Positions 35,064-43,560 of a DNA stretch of 64,000 bases are shown here, one piece after another. A program made the position numbers and the translations under genes. The notes below the pieces were generated by a model that made no database searches, was not told where the DNA came from, and saw only the letters and a list, made by a program, of their open reading frames with translations. Within the stretch, counting starts at the first letter, position 1. Each line of letters opens with the position of its first letter. The stretch is from CBDCBA01 sp965214125 (GTDB lineage: Bacteria > Planctomycetota > Phycisphaerae > Tepidisphaerales > Tepidisphaeraceae): contig CBDCBA010000024.1 in assembly GCA_965214125.1 (NCBI GenBank), forward strand, positions 434,001 through 498,000, read 5' to 3'.

Positions 35064-35768
35064 TCACATCACCACAACGATCTCCACCCGGCGGTCGTTC
35101 TTCTTGCCTTGGCCAAGGCCCTGGTGCTCGCCGTGGCCGACGGTTTCGATGCGGTTGGCGGGCACGCCCTTGCCCTCGAGCACCTTTGTGACGGCATAAG
35201 CACGCTGGAGGCTGAGGTCGCGGTTGGAGTCGAACTTGCTCTTGGACTTCTTGATCGGGTCGTTGTCGGTGTGGCCCTCGACGCGGACGGTCTTGCCGGC
35301 GTAATCGCTCTTGAGGATGTCGGCGATGCGGGTCAGCGTGCCGGCGGCGCCCTTGCTGACGACGCTGCTGCCGCTGCCGAAGAGCACGTCGCCGGGGACG
35401 CGCATGGTCATCTCGCCCTTGACGTCGTCGAAGCTGACCTCCACGCCCTCGACGCCGGGGATCATCAGGCCGTCGCTGCCGGGGGCGTTGAGGCGCTCGT
35501 TGAGCTGCTGCTCGAGGCTGGCGATCTGCTGGTTCTTGACGGCGAGCTCCGACTCCAGCGCCGCGAGCTCGGCCGGCTCGGGGCGGGTTTCGAGCTCGCC
35601 CTCGAGCAGGTCTTTCTGCTGCTGGAGCTGGCGGGCCTGCGAGTGCAGTTGCATGTTCTCGTCGTACATCGCGTTCTGGCAGCCGGCGGCGCCGAGGCAA
35701 CCGACCGCGGCGAGCAGGCCCAGCGTGCGGGGGGCGGAAACGAGCGAGAGAAGATTGGCGGAACGCAT
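35064..35768 (-). CDS. OmpA-family lipoprotein (peptidoglycan-associated)
   Basis: 234 residues from the ATG at 35768 (an ATG at 35783 adds five). Signal with lipobox GCLGAAGC, then a coiled-coil segment rich in Gln/Glu/Leu (about 35-95: LHSQARQLQQQKDLLEGELE) and a C-terminal OmpA domain (about 120-234). The domain has LFGSGSSVVSKGAAGTL, VRVEGHTDNDPIKKSKSKF, LSLQRAYAVTKVLEGKGVPA and NDRRVEIVVVM. The Asp and Arg residues that bind diaminopimelate are visible (NRDLSLQRA). It probably links an outer membrane to the cell wall. Upstream genes encode other envelope proteins. Confidence 0.93.
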   Translation of the reverse strand: MRSANLLSLVSAPRTLGLLAAVGCLGAAGCQNAMYDENMQLHSQARQLQQQKDLLEGELETRPEPAELAALESELAVKNQQIASLEQQLNERLNAPGSDGLMIPGVEGVEVSFDDVKGEMTMRVPGDVLFGSGSSVVSKGAAGTLTRIADILKSDYAGKTVRVEGHTDNDPIKKSKSKFDSNRDLSLQRAYAVTKVLEGKGVPANRIETVGHGEHQGLGQGKKNDRRVEIVVVM

Positions 35769-35968
35769 GGGCGTCGACTCCATTCGACAGGTGCGGCGAG
35801 GCGGACGCCGACGAACGCGGCGCCCGAAGATGAGTGGTCCGATGCCCGGCGCGGCCGGATCGGCACAGGTGGGGGTCCATCCCCCGCTTGCGGCCGCCGA
35901 AGATATCGCGTCGGCATCGCGGTGCAACAGGCACCGCGCGATTTCCTACGCACAAGCCTCAAAATGGT

Positions 35969-36301
35969 TCACCCGCGTGATTGAAGTTTGCTCGACTTCG
36001 TGCGCATGTCCACGATCTCGCGCTCGAGCTTCTGCGCCCGGCTGCGCTGTCGCGACTCGCGAATCTGGCGAATCGTGGTGAAGATCGTCCGCACCAGCAA
36101 CGCCGCGATCGCCCCCAGTACAAAGGTGCCCAGCAACGCCAGCAAGGCGTTGAGGCCTTCGAACGAAACCGTCGGGAAGAGCCAGAGGTCCAGCGCCTGC
36201 CCGCGGTTGGCGATCACGAAGGCCGCCACGTAGATGAGCACCAGGGCCAGGAGGATGACCTTGGTCCAGATGCGGATTTTCAGGAACGTCGTGGAGGCCA
36301 T
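35969..36301 (-). CDS. LapA domain (DUF1049) membrane protein
   Basis: 110 residues with two transmembrane helices (about 13-31, VILLALVLIYVAAFVIANRG, and about 48-70, GLNALLALLGTFVLGAIAAL) separated by the LDLWLFPTVSF loop. A basic coiled tail follows (RTIFTTIRQIRESRQRSRAQ). This is the LapA/DUF1049 fold; E. coli LapA helps lipopolysaccharide assembly through FtsH/LpxC control. No LapB partner is adjacent. The gene forms part of an envelope cluster on the minus strand. Confidence 0.87.
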   Translation of the reverse strand: MASTTFLKIRIWTKVILLALVLIYVAAFVIANRGQALDLWLFPTVSFEGLNALLALLGTFVLGAIAALLVRTIFTTIRQIRESRQRSRAQKLEREIVDMRTKSSKLQSRG

Positions 36302-36313
36302 GCAACCGAAAGT

Positions 36314-36868
36314 CTACTCCAACGCCGGCTCGTGGGCGTGGAAGAGCTTGGCAATTTCCGCCCCGAGCAGGCGCAGCGCGGCGCGGCGGACCTCCTCGGC
36401 GGAGCCGGCGGTCGCGGGCGGGACGCTGGCGGAGACCGCGCGGCCCTTCGACCCGTCGGCGGGCCAAAGCTCGGTGTTGTCGGCGTCGAGCACGCGCACC
36501 CGCGCCGAGGCGCGGCCGGCGCTGTAGGGACCGGCGATGACCCCGTCGGCGTCGTCGCCAATCAGGTCAACCACGATAATGCGCGACGCGGCGGCCGTCG
36601 AGATGAGCACGTCGGCGTCCGTGCGGGCCTTCAGGCCGCGGCGCAGCGTGGCGAGGACCGGGTCGGCGTCGAACGCCGCCGCCACCCCGCCGATGCGGCT
36701 CTCGTCGGCCCGGACGGAAACCGCCGCCGTCGTCTCGCCCAAATCAAACGCCGCCGGCACGGTTTCCGCGGGCGCCGTCTTGGCGACCACCGCCGCCACC
36801 GCCGTGCATCCGGCGCAGCCGGCGGCCAGGGGAAGCGTGAACGCGAGCAAACGAAGGGCGGGCGGCAT
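36314..36868 (-). CDS. Hypothetical lipoprotein
   Basis: 184 residues, MPPALRLLAFTLPLAAGCAG with a lipobox Cys at about 18. The mature part begins with a strand pattern TTAAVSVRADESRIGG and ends in helix AEEVRRAALRLLGAEIAKLF. A similar TTAVVVWADDAVD segment occurs in the neighbouring 245-residue lipoprotein, and the two genes are 40 bp apart, so they may be distant paralogues or partners. Function unknown. Confidence 0.75.
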   Translation of the reverse strand: MPPALRLLAFTLPLAAGCAGCTAVAAVVAKTAPAETVPAAFDLGETTAAVSVRADESRIGGVAAAFDADPVLATLRRGLKARTDADVLISTAAASRIIVVDLIGDDADGVIAGPYSAGRASARVRVLDADNTELWPADGSKGRAVSASVPPATAGSAEEVRRAALRLLGAEIAKLFHAHEPALE

Positions 36869-36908
36869 GGGCGTGTTATAGCGGACGGCGTGGCCCGTGC
36901 CGCGCGGC

Positions 36909-37646
36909 CTACTCCTCGGCGTGGTGCGGCACGAATCGCTTCGACACGGTGTCGGCCATCAGCGCGACCAGTCCGCGGTAGGCGTAGTCGGAGGTGATGC
37001 GATTGCTCCCTTCCTCGGGCACGTTCTCTGGGAACACGATCTTCAGGCCGCCCTCACGGAAGACCTCGCGGGCGGCGTCCGTGCCGCCGGAGCCTTGGGC
37101 GAGCGAACCCTCGGGGTTCTCGCGGATGATCGGCTCGTCGACCTCGTAGACGACGAGGTTCACGTCCGCCACGCCGCGGACCAGCCCCGCCGCGGCGCCG
37201 CCGCGCGTGGTGAAGGTGTCGATCTCGATGTAGATCACACGCCGGGCGCCGAAGCGCGGGGCAAGGTCCTCGATCGGCACGGTGCCGAGCGTCGGGTCTT
37301 CCTTGAAGTACGCGACGTACGACTCGGGCGGGTAGGGAAAGCTGGTCTCCTCCAACGCCTTCTTGGCCGCGTTGCCGCCGCTGTCGCGGGCTTGGGCGAG
37401 ATTGCGTTGGATGCGCTGGCCAACTTGGACGGTCAGGCTCGGGTGGTTGATGTCCACGGCATCGTCGGCCCAGACGACAACGGCGGTCGTCTCGCCCTGG
37501 AGCCCGTCGTAAGCCGGCCGAACGGTGGGCGGCGGCAGGGCGCTGGCGGTCCAGCCGATGACGTTGCACCCCGCGGCCGCGGTCAGGGCAATGCCGCCGG
37601 CAACGGCGGCGGCGAGGGCGCGGCGGGCGTGGGAGAAAGGCATCAC
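36909..37646 (-). CDS. Hypothetical lipoprotein
   Basis: 245 residues; signal MMPFSHARRALAAAVAGGIA with lipobox AAAGC near 23-27. The mature domain contains ETTAVVVWADDAVDINHPSL, VGQRIQRNLAQARDSGG, FGARRVIYIEIDTFTTRGGA and IVFPENVPEEGSNRITSDYA. This resembles planctomycete conserved lipoproteins without known function. The strand-helix pattern recalls outer-membrane accessory folds, but I cannot name it. It precedes the other lipoprotein gene by 40 bp. Confidence 0.78.
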   Translation of the reverse strand: MMPFSHARRALAAAVAGGIALTAAAGCNVIGWTASALPPPTVRPAYDGLQGETTAVVVWADDAVDINHPSLTVQVGQRIQRNLAQARDSGGNAAKKALEETSFPYPPESYVAYFKEDPTLGTVPIEDLAPRFGARRVIYIEIDTFTTRGGAAAGLVRGVADVNLVVYEVDEPIIRENPEGSLAQGSGGTDAAREVFREGGLKIVFPENVPEEGSNRITSDYAYRGLVALMADTVSKRFVPHHAEE

Positions 37647-37700
37647 AGAGTCTATCGTCCAAGTCGCCTCGAAAGTTCGAGCGGCGGGCTCAACCCAGGC

Positions 37701-38201
37701 TCAACCCGTGCCCGCGCGGTCGAGCAGCGTGAGGGCGATCTTCCACCCCCACGCGGCGATGGCGAAGCCGACGATGCCGACCACGAGCGACACGCCGTGC
37801 CCCGCAAAGCCCCGCGCGATCAGCCCGTGGACCGGCCGCCCCGTCGTGGCGATGTAACCGGCGATCCAAACCGCCAGCGCCGCCGCAAAAGCAAGGGCGG
37901 CCCCGAGCGGCTGGACCCAGATCGCGTGTAACCACTGCCAGCGCACGGCGTGGTTGAAGCTCGTCGTCAGTCCGCAGCCGGCGCAGGGGATGCCCGTTCG
38001 CTCCAGGAACTCGCACGGCGGCAGGCCCACACGCACCGTTGTGCCGACGCCCGCCGGGTCGGGCGCGAGGTAGGCGGCGACGATCAACACCGCCAGGCAC
38101 GCCCCCGCAATCGCGAGCGCAAACCATCGCCCCAGCACGCCCACGCGCACCGGCGCGAGCGGCGGCGTCAGGACGGGCAACGGCGAGGCGAGTTCCACCA
38201 A
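37701..38201 (-). CDS. DUF2752 domain membrane protein
   Basis: 166 residues with about four transmembrane helices. The DUF2752 signature is clear: RTGIPCAGCGLTTSFNHAVR (about 67-86) after a PPCEF segment, with the paired Cys. The family is widespread in Bacteroidetes and planctomycetes and has no established role. N-terminal hydrophilic stretch and C-terminal helix FAIAAWGWKIALTLL. Confidence 0.85.
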   Translation of the reverse strand: MVELASPLPVLTPPLAPVRVGVLGRWFALAIAGACLAVLIVAAYLAPDPAGVGTTVRVGLPPCEFLERTGIPCAGCGLTTSFNHAVRWQWLHAIWVQPLGAALAFAAALAVWIAGYIATTGRPVHGLIARGFAGHGVSLVVGIVGFAIAAWGWKIALTLLDRAGTG

Positions 38202-38254
38202 AGGAGTCTACCGGGCACGCGAGGGATATTGCGCTGATCCTGCCCCGCCTCCGC

Positions 38255-38938
38255 CTACGGCAGCAGCATCGACCGGCCGCGGCGGCGGCTGGCGGGATGG
38301 GCGAGCCGCAGCCGATCGACCTCGTCGCGCAGCTTGGCGGTGAGCGTCTCGAGCCGGCCGCGCCCCTTGCCGACGGCGGAAAGGCGGATCGGCTCGCCCC
38401 ACGCCAAACTTGGCGACTGCGGGGCAAGGTACGTGTTGAGCATCGGCGTGTTCCGCTGGCGACCGTCGAGGTAGACGGGGAAAATGTCCGCCCCGCCGCG
38501 CACTGCCAGAAGCGCGATGCCGGGGTCGAAGGGCAGCAGCTCGTCGGTCGTCTCGATGCGCCCCTCCGGGAAGACGCCGACGACCCGCCCCTCGCCGAGC
38601 ACGCGCATCGCCGACCGCCAGGCGCCCGAGTCGTTGCCGCCGCGCTCGATGCGGATCATCTGGGCGTACTCCATAAACCACTTCAGCGACGGCACGTCGT
38701 AGAAGTCGCTGGTCATCACCCAGGTGATGATGCGCGGGCAGGCGGACTGAATCGCGATGGGGTCGAGCCCGGCCGTGTGGTTGGCGGCGATGAGGGCGGG
38801 GCCGCGCGGCGGGATCGGGCACGGGTTGTGCAACTCGCGTTGCTGGAACGCACGGCCGTAAAAGTTCACGAATTGGCGGATCGCCCGGTAATCACGGCGG
38901 CGCTCGGAGGGGGGCACGTTGGTCGCGTCGGGCGGCAT
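38255..38938 (-). CDS. 1-acyl-sn-glycerol-3-phosphate acyltransferase (PlsC-like)
   Basis: 227 residues from the ATG at 38938. Acyltransferase motifs: NHTAGLDP (NHx4D, about 53-60), GVFPEGRIETTDELLPFDPG (the FPEG block, about 125-144), and a VYLDGRQRN segment. It transfers a fatty acyl chain to lysophosphatidate or a related lipid at the membrane. It ends in a basic tail (ASRRRGRSMLLP). The long open frame upstream is antisense to the phosphoesterase gene and is not coding. Divergent from that gene. Confidence 0.9.
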   Translation of the reverse strand: MPPDATNVPPSERRRDYRAIRQFVNFYGRAFQQRELHNPCPIPPRGPALIAANHTAGLDPIAIQSACPRIITWVMTSDFYDVPSLKWFMEYAQMIRIERGGNDSGAWRSAMRVLGEGRVVGVFPEGRIETTDELLPFDPGIALLAVRGGADIFPVYLDGRQRNTPMLNTYLAPQSPSLAWGEPIRLSAVGKGRGRLETLTAKLRDEVDRLRLAHPASRRRGRSMLLP

Positions 38939-39016
38939 CGGCGTGCCAGCGTAAGGCAGGCCATCCGCCGTGCAACGCGGGGCATCCGTTATGCAAGGCC
39001 AGCCGTACGCTTGGGC

Positions 39017-39568
39017 ATGGGCGACGGCAGCGACCATCTCCTGGGCGTGCTGGGCGACACCCACGGCCGGGCCGCCGCCTGCCGGGCCGGCGTGGAGCTG
39101 CTTCAATCGCTCGGCTGCCTGCACTTGGTTCACACCGGCGACGTCGGCGACGGCGACGCCGGGAGGGCCGTGCTCGACCAGCTCGCCGGCACCGGCTGCC
39201 GCTTCGTCTGGGGCAACAACGACTTCGACGGCGACCGCCTCGCCCCCTACGCCGCCGACCTCGGCCTCACGCTGCTGGAGCCCTTCGGCACCTTCGCGCT
39301 TGCCAGCCGCACCATCTGCGTCGCCCACGGCGACGACCTCCGCCGGCTGCGCAACCTTCTGGCAACGGCGCGGGGCCACGCGCAGGATGCGCCCGATCTC
39401 CTGCTAACCGGCCACAGCCACCTCGCCCACGACGAGCGGGCCGGCCCGATGCGGTGGGTGAACCCCGGCGCCCTGTTCCGCGCCGCCACGAAGACGGTGG
39501 CCACGATCGACCTGTCGCGGCTGGACGAGCCGCAGGCCGTTGTGCATCACGAGATTAAGGTATCGTAA
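39017..39568 (+). CDS. Metallophosphoesterase, YfcE/MJ0936 family
   Basis: 183 residues. Calcineurin-like motifs in order: GDTHGR (about 13-18), HTGDVGDGD, GNNDFDGD, and GHSHLAHDE, with MRWVNPGALFRA at the C-terminus. This gives the dinuclear metal site of YfcE/Vps29-type phosphodiesterases. The natural substrate is unknown. The start MGDGSDHLLGVLGDTHG at 39017 puts the first metal ligand at the usual distance. Confidence 0.9.
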   Translation: MGDGSDHLLGVLGDTHGRAAACRAGVELLQSLGCLHLVHTGDVGDGDAGRAVLDQLAGTGCRFVWGNNDFDGDRLAPYAADLGLTLLEPFGTFALASRTICVAHGDDLRRLRNLLATARGHAQDAPDLLLTGHSHLAHDERAGPMRWVNPGALFRAATKTVATIDLSRLDEPQAVVHHEIKVS

Positions 39569-39670
39569 CGCTGCGCCCCGCAACGCATTCCTGCGGGCAC
39601 CGCGGTTGTCCACCCGACCCGCGCTTGCCTAAGATGGCCCCTGCTGCTGCCGGGCGGTGCCGGGGACACA

Positions 39671-40381
39671 TTGGATTCGGTCCGCCCGTTGCTACACAGT
39701 TGCCCCTGGCCCACGCCGGATCGTGCCGGCCGTGGACAGGTCCGTCAGAACGTCGCCTCTCCGCCAGCCACCTTTAGCCTCTTGCACGCCACCGCCCTGA
39801 CCCAAGATCCCGCCCGCGCCTCCACCTCCACCTTGCCCGCGGCCTTGCAACCGGCGGGCACGACGGATTGGTCGGAGGTCTACGGGCTCCGCACCTTCCG
39901 CGCCGACGACACCGCCGACTGCCGCCGCCTTTACCGCGACGGCCTGCTCGGCGGACAGCTTGCCACCAACGACACCGGCCTGGACATCGACGACATCTGC
40001 GGCGCCTACCTGTCGAGCCCGACGAGCCACTTCTGGGTTGCCGAGGTTCAACCGGGGCAAGCGAACCGCGCCGGCGCGCCCGCGGCGAGCGTGGTCGGCA
40101 TGATCGGCGTGCAGCACCACGACGAGGGCGTGGGCGAGATCCGCCGGCTGCGCGTCGCCAGCGACCACCGCCGCCGCCGCATCGGCAGCCGGCTCCTCGA
40201 GACGGCCATCCGCTTTTGCCGCGACACCGGCTGCCTGAAGGTCGCGCTCGACACCTTCATTGAACGCGAGGCCGCCATGGCCCTCTTCGACCGCCTCGGC
40301 TTCCGCCACGGCCGCTCGCGGTCCATGCAGGGCAAGGAGATGCTCTACTTCTACCTCGACCTCTACAGCCAGGACCGCTAG
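39671..40381 (+). CDS. GNAT family N-acetyltransferase
   Basis: The conserved GNAT core covers the last 155 residues (YGLRTFRADDTADCRRLYRD to the end). The acetyl-CoA loop is EIRRLRVASDHRRRRIGSRL, and MALFDRLGFRHG closes the fold. The N-terminal extension is non-conserved and the start is uncertain: a TTG at 39671 follows GGGGAC, and TTG at 39782 is an alternative. The substrate cannot be predicted. Confidence 0.82.
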   Translation: MDSVRPLLHSCPWPTPDRAGRGQVRQNVASPPATFSLLHATALTQDPARASTSTLPAALQPAGTTDWSEVYGLRTFRADDTADCRRLYRDGLLGGQLATNDTGLDIDDICGAYLSSPTSHFWVAEVQPGQANRAGAPAASVVGMIGVQHHDEGVGEIRRLRVASDHRRRRIGSRLLETAIRFCRDTGCLKVALDTFIEREAAMALFDRLGFRHGRSRSMQGKEMLYFYLDLYSQDR

Positions 40382-40435
40382 GCATGGCCGGTCACTCCAT
40401 TTGCAGTCGTGGAAGTCACAGCTAGACTTTCCTGC

Positions 40436-40918
40436 ATGATTCGAAGCAGAGCGCTCGTCGTCGGGCTCCTCATCGGAGCGATACTCGCCCTGCCCGGCTG
40501 CGCGTCGATCCTGACGCCTGGGGCCGAGCGGCCGGTGAAGGTCAACTCGTACCCGCAGGGCGCGGACGTGTACGTCGAGGGGGAGCGTGTCGGCACAACG
40601 CCGGCCACGATCAAGGTGAAGCGAACGCAGCGTCATCTTGTCCGCGTCCAGCACCCGGACTACGAGCCTTACAACGAGGAGCTTCGCCCCGGATTCAACG
40701 GGATCTTCCTGGTGAATATCGCTTTTCCCGGCGTGATCGGCATTCTGGTGGACCTGGCCAACGGCGCCCACCTTCAGCCGACGCCGGGCAAGCTCGACGT
40801 CTTCCTGTTGCCGCCGGGCGGGGACTACGAGGACAACGACCAACGCTTCGAGGCGATGCGCACCTGGAACACTCAAAAGCCCGACGCCGACGAGAACGTG
40901 CGCGGCGACGCACAATGA
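40436..40918 (+). CDS. PEGA domain lipoprotein
   Basis: 160 residues. Signal MIRSRALVVGLLIGAILALP with lipobox PGCAS (Cys at about 22), then a PEGA domain: VKVNSYPQGADVYVEGERVG, TTPATIKVKRTQRHLVRVQH. A short hydrophobic segment follows (about 96-113, GIFLVNIAFPGVIGILVDLA) and an acidic tail (YEDNDQRFEAMRTWN). PEGA domains are surface or periplasmic beta modules. The gene ends seven bases before the next start, suggesting co-transcription with the isomerase gene. Confidence 0.88.
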   Translation: MIRSRALVVGLLIGAILALPGCASILTPGAERPVKVNSYPQGADVYVEGERVGTTPATIKVKRTQRHLVRVQHPDYEPYNEELRPGFNGIFLVNIAFPGVIGILVDLANGAHLQPTPGKLDVFLLPPGGDYEDNDQRFEAMRTWNTQKPDADENVRGDAQ

Positions 40919-40925
40919 TGACGCT

Positions 40926-41501
40926 ATGTCCATGACCGTCGCCGCCCTTCTCAACCGCGCGTGTGACGAGTCGCGCGACGTGATGGCACAGGTCGCGATG
41001 CTCGGGCCAAACCTGCAACGCGCCTGCGATCTGCTGGCCGCCTGCTGGGATGGCGGGGGCAAGCTGCTGACCTGCGGCAACGGCGGGTCGTGCGCCGACG
41101 CAATGCACCTGGCCGAAGAATTGACGGTGCGCTTCTGCGACAACCGCCGCGGTCTGGCGGCAATCGCGCTCGCCGACGTCACGGCCATCACCTGCACCGG
41201 CAACGACTTCGGCTACGAACGCGTCTTCGCCCGGCAAGTCGAAGCCCTCGGCCGACCCGGCGACGTGCTGGCCGTCTTCTCGACCAGCGGCAACAGCGCC
41301 AACATCCTCGCGGCCGTCGACCAGGCGAAGGCCCTTGGCATGAAAACAATCGCCTTCCTCGGCAAAGACGGCGGCCAACTGCGCGGCCGATGCGATGCCG
41401 AACTCCTCGTGCCCGTCGCCAAAACGCACCGCGTGCAGGAGGGGCACGAATTGCTCTACCACACCCTCTGCGAGTGGGCCGACGTGTACGCCGGGTGCTG
41501 A
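40926..41501 (+). CDS. gmhA: SIS domain protein, phosphoheptose isomerase-like
   Basis: 191 residues. SIS motifs: GKLLTCGNGGSCADAMHLAE near 46-65, AVFSTSGNSANILAAVDQAK, and the C-terminal HRVQEGHELLYHTLCEWAD with the active-site Glu/His. They match sedoheptulose 7-phosphate isomerase GmhA, the first step of heptose synthesis. Related DiaA-type proteins share the fold but lack all these residues. No other heptose genes are adjacent, so the pathway is only inferred. Confidence 0.85.
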   Translation: MSMTVAALLNRACDESRDVMAQVAMLGPNLQRACDLLAACWDGGGKLLTCGNGGSCADAMHLAEELTVRFCDNRRGLAAIALADVTAITCTGNDFGYERVFARQVEALGRPGDVLAVFSTSGNSANILAAVDQAKALGMKTIAFLGKDGGQLRGRCDAELLVPVAKTHRVQEGHELLYHTLCEWADVYAGC

Positions 41502-41564
41502 CGGGGTGCTGACGGATCGGCCGCGGCTTCCCTTGCCGCGGCATCGGCTTATGATCCCAAAGCC

Positions 41565-42305
41565 ATGCCCGACGCCTCCGCCCCTTCCGACTCCCCCGCG
41601 TACCGCCGCGTGCTGCTGAAGATCAGCGGCGAGGGGTTCAGCACCGAGGGCGGCTTCGGCATCGAGGCCGGGCCGATGGAGACCGTGGCCCGCCAGTGCA
41701 TCGAGGCCTGCCAGATGGGCGTGCAGCTGGCGGTCGTCGTCGGGGCCGGCAACTTCATCCGCGGGGCGACCTTCAGCAAGGAAAGCCACATCCCCCGCGT
41801 GACGGCCGACTACATGGGCATGCTCTCGACCGTCCTGAACGCCCTCGCCCTTCAGGAGACGATGGAAAGCCTCGGCCAGCCGACGCGGGTGATGAGCGCC
41901 TTCCCGATCGCCACCGTCTGCGAGCCGTTCATCCGCCGCAAGGCGATCCGGCACCTCGAAAAGGGCCGGGCGATCATCCTGGCCGCCGGCACGGGCAACC
42001 CGTTCGTGACCACCGACACCTGCGCCGCCCTCCGCGCCGTCGAAATCAACGCCGACGCGGTGCTCAAGGCCACCAAGGTCGACGGCATCTACGACAAAGA
42101 CCCCAAAAAGCACGCCGACGCCAAAAAGTACGACGAGGTCAGCTTCGACACCGTCATCCGCGACGACCTGAAGGTGATGGACACCGCCGCCTTCGCCATG
42201 TGCCGCGAGCAACACATGCCGCTGGTCGTCTTCAACCTCGCCACCCCCGGCAACATCGCCCGCGTCCTCAGGGGCGAGCGCGTGGGAACGCGGATTAATC
42301 CGTGA
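41565..42305 (+). CDS. pyrH: UMP kinase
   Basis: 246 residues. Amino-acid kinase fold with RVLLKISGEGFSTEGGFGIE, VQLAVVVGAGNFIRGATFSK, ADYMGMLSTVLNALALQETM, GTGNPFVTTDTCAALRAVEI and KVDGIYDKDPKKH. It phosphorylates UMP to UDP and is normally allosterically regulated by GTP and UTP. Followed by a palindromic repeat and frr, the classical pyrH-frr order of bacterial translation/nucleotide clusters (tsf and rpsB are not here). Confidence 0.97.
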   Translation: MPDASAPSDSPAYRRVLLKISGEGFSTEGGFGIEAGPMETVARQCIEACQMGVQLAVVVGAGNFIRGATFSKESHIPRVTADYMGMLSTVLNALALQETMESLGQPTRVMSAFPIATVCEPFIRRKAIRHLEKGRAIILAAGTGNPFVTTDTCAALRAVEINADAVLKATKVDGIYDKDPKKHADAKKYDEVSFDTVIRDDLKVMDTAAFAMCREQHMPLVVFNLATPGNIARVLRGERVGTRINP

Positions 42306-42316
42306 CGGCAGAAGAA

Positions 42317-42396
42317 GCTAGTAGTCAGGAGCTAGAAGCTAGTCAGACTCCCGACTTCCGTTCTCAGTTATCTGACTAGCTCCTGACCTCTAGCTC
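42317..42396. repeat. Palindrome family F between pyrH and frr
   Basis: GCTAGTAGTCAGGAGCTAGA at the left and CTGACTAGCTCCTGACCTCT at the right pair imperfectly around CCCGACTTCCG. The units match the 34961-35055 copy. It occupies nearly the whole 107-bp gap between pyrH and frr. Confidence 0.88.
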
Positions 42397-42412
42397 CCAA
42401 CTCCCTCCGCCC

Positions 42413-42973
42413 ATGCCTGTAGACGACATCCTCCTCGAGTGCGAAGACGCGATGGACAAGGCCGTCGATCACCTTCACCATGAGCTGCGCGGCATCCGCA
42501 CCGGGCGGGCGAGCCCGGCGCTGATCGAGTTCGTGAAGGTCGACTACTACGGCGCGCCCACCGACCTTAAGAGCATTGCCAGCATCAACGTCAACGAGGG
42601 CAACCAGCTCATCGTCAAGCCGTTCAGCCCGCAGGACATCGGGCCCATCAACAAGGCGCTGGCCGAGAGCCCGCTGGGGCTCAACCCGCAGAGCGACGGC
42701 AAGCAGATTCGCATCGCCCTGCCGAGCATGAGCCAGGACCGCCGCAAGCAGCTTGTCTCGCAGTGCAAAGACTACGGCGAGCAGGCGAAGATCAAAATCC
42801 GCAACGCCCGCCGCGACGGCAACAAGACCGCCGACGCCGAGGAGAAGGCCGGCGATCTCGGCGAGGACGAGGCCGCCCGCGCAAAGGACGAGGTCCAGGA
42901 GCTCACCAAAACCTACGAGTCGAAAGTCAACGACGCCGTCTCCAAGAAGGAAGCCGACGTCATGGAGGTCTAG
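42413..42973 (+). CDS. frr: Ribosome recycling factor
   Basis: 186 residues, the usual RRF length. Conserved blocks: HHELRGIRTGRASPALIEFV, VDYYGAPTDLKSIASINVNE, KPFSPQDIGPINKALAESPL, GKQIRIALPSMSQDRRKQL, and the C-terminal helix with EVQELTKTYESKVNDAVSKK. It dissociates post-termination ribosomes with EF-G. Its stop TAG (42971-42973) abuts palindrome A. Order pyrH-frr is typical. Confidence 0.97.
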   Translation: MPVDDILLECEDAMDKAVDHLHHELRGIRTGRASPALIEFVKVDYYGAPTDLKSIASINVNEGNQLIVKPFSPQDIGPINKALAESPLGLNPQSDGKQIRIALPSMSQDRRKQLVSQCKDYGEQAKIKIRNARRDGNKTADAEEKAGDLGEDEAARAKDEVQELTKTYESKVNDAVSKKEADVMEV

Positions 42974-43033
42974 TAGGGTGGGATTCATCCCACCTCCGGC
43001 CCCCCCCAGATGGTGGGATAAATCCCACCCTAC
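42973..43033. repeat. Palindrome family A variant (GTAGGGTGGGATTCATCCCAC)
   Basis: GTAGGGTGGGATTCATCCCA at the left and GGGATAAATCCCACCCTAC at the right, around a C-rich centre (CCGGCCCCCCCCAGA). It begins on the last base of the frr stop codon and ends five bases before the GTG start of tsaE, so it occupies the whole gap. Confidence 0.92.
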
Positions 43034-43038
43034 TTCCC

Positions 43039-43479
43039 GTGACCGACGCCCGCCGAGCCTGGACCAGCACGAGCGTCGAGCAGACCGAACGCATCGCCGC
43101 CGAAGTCGCCGAAGGGTTGGCGGACGGCGGCGTCCTCGCGCTCGACGGCGACCTCGGCGCCGGCAAAACGCAGTTCGTCCGCGGCCTCGTCCTCGCCCTC
43201 GGCGGCGACGGCCGACAGGTCAGCTCGCCGACCTACACCCTGCTGCAAACCTACGAGCTCGCCGGTGGCCGCCGCATGCACCACCTCGACGCCTACCGCG
43301 TCGGCCCCGACGACTTCGAGGCCCTCGGCTTCGACGAACTGCTGGATACCCCCGGCGACGTCATCGCCATCGAGTGGCCAAGCCGCGTCCACGCCCTCCT
43401 ACCGGCAAACACACTCTGGCTGCGCCTCGAGCACACCACCGCGACCACCCGCCGCATCTACCATAGACCGGATCAATAG
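43039..43479 (+). CDS. tsaE: tRNA threonylcarbamoyladenosine biosynthesis protein TsaE
   Basis: 146 residues from GTG at 43039 (VTDARRAWTSTSVEQTERIA). P-loop GDLGAGKTQFVRGLVLALG, QVSSPTYTLLQTYE, HHLDAYRVGPDDFEALGFDE and IAIEWPSRV are the family signatures. TsaE is the ATPase partner of TsaB/TsaD in t6A synthesis on ANN-decoding tRNAs. No ribosome binding site precedes the GTG because a palindrome lies immediately upstream, so initiation may depend on coupling with frr. Confidence 0.94.
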   Translation: MTDARRAWTSTSVEQTERIAAEVAEGLADGGVLALDGDLGAGKTQFVRGLVLALGGDGRQVSSPTYTLLQTYELAGGRRMHHLDAYRVGPDDFEALGFDELLDTPGDVIAIEWPSRVHALLPANTLWLRLEHTTATTRRIYHRPDQ

Positions 43480-43560
43480 CCGCACCGCCGAGCGTGGCTC
43501 GCAGGCCTTGCGTCAGCGCAAGGGGCCGTTGTTGGAATCGAGACAAGGGCTCCTAGCCCC

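Noticed and set aside
41565..43479. Origin of replication or ribosomal operon near pyrH-frr
   Set aside because: No dnaA, DnaA boxes, rpsB, tsf or rRNA sequence is visible.
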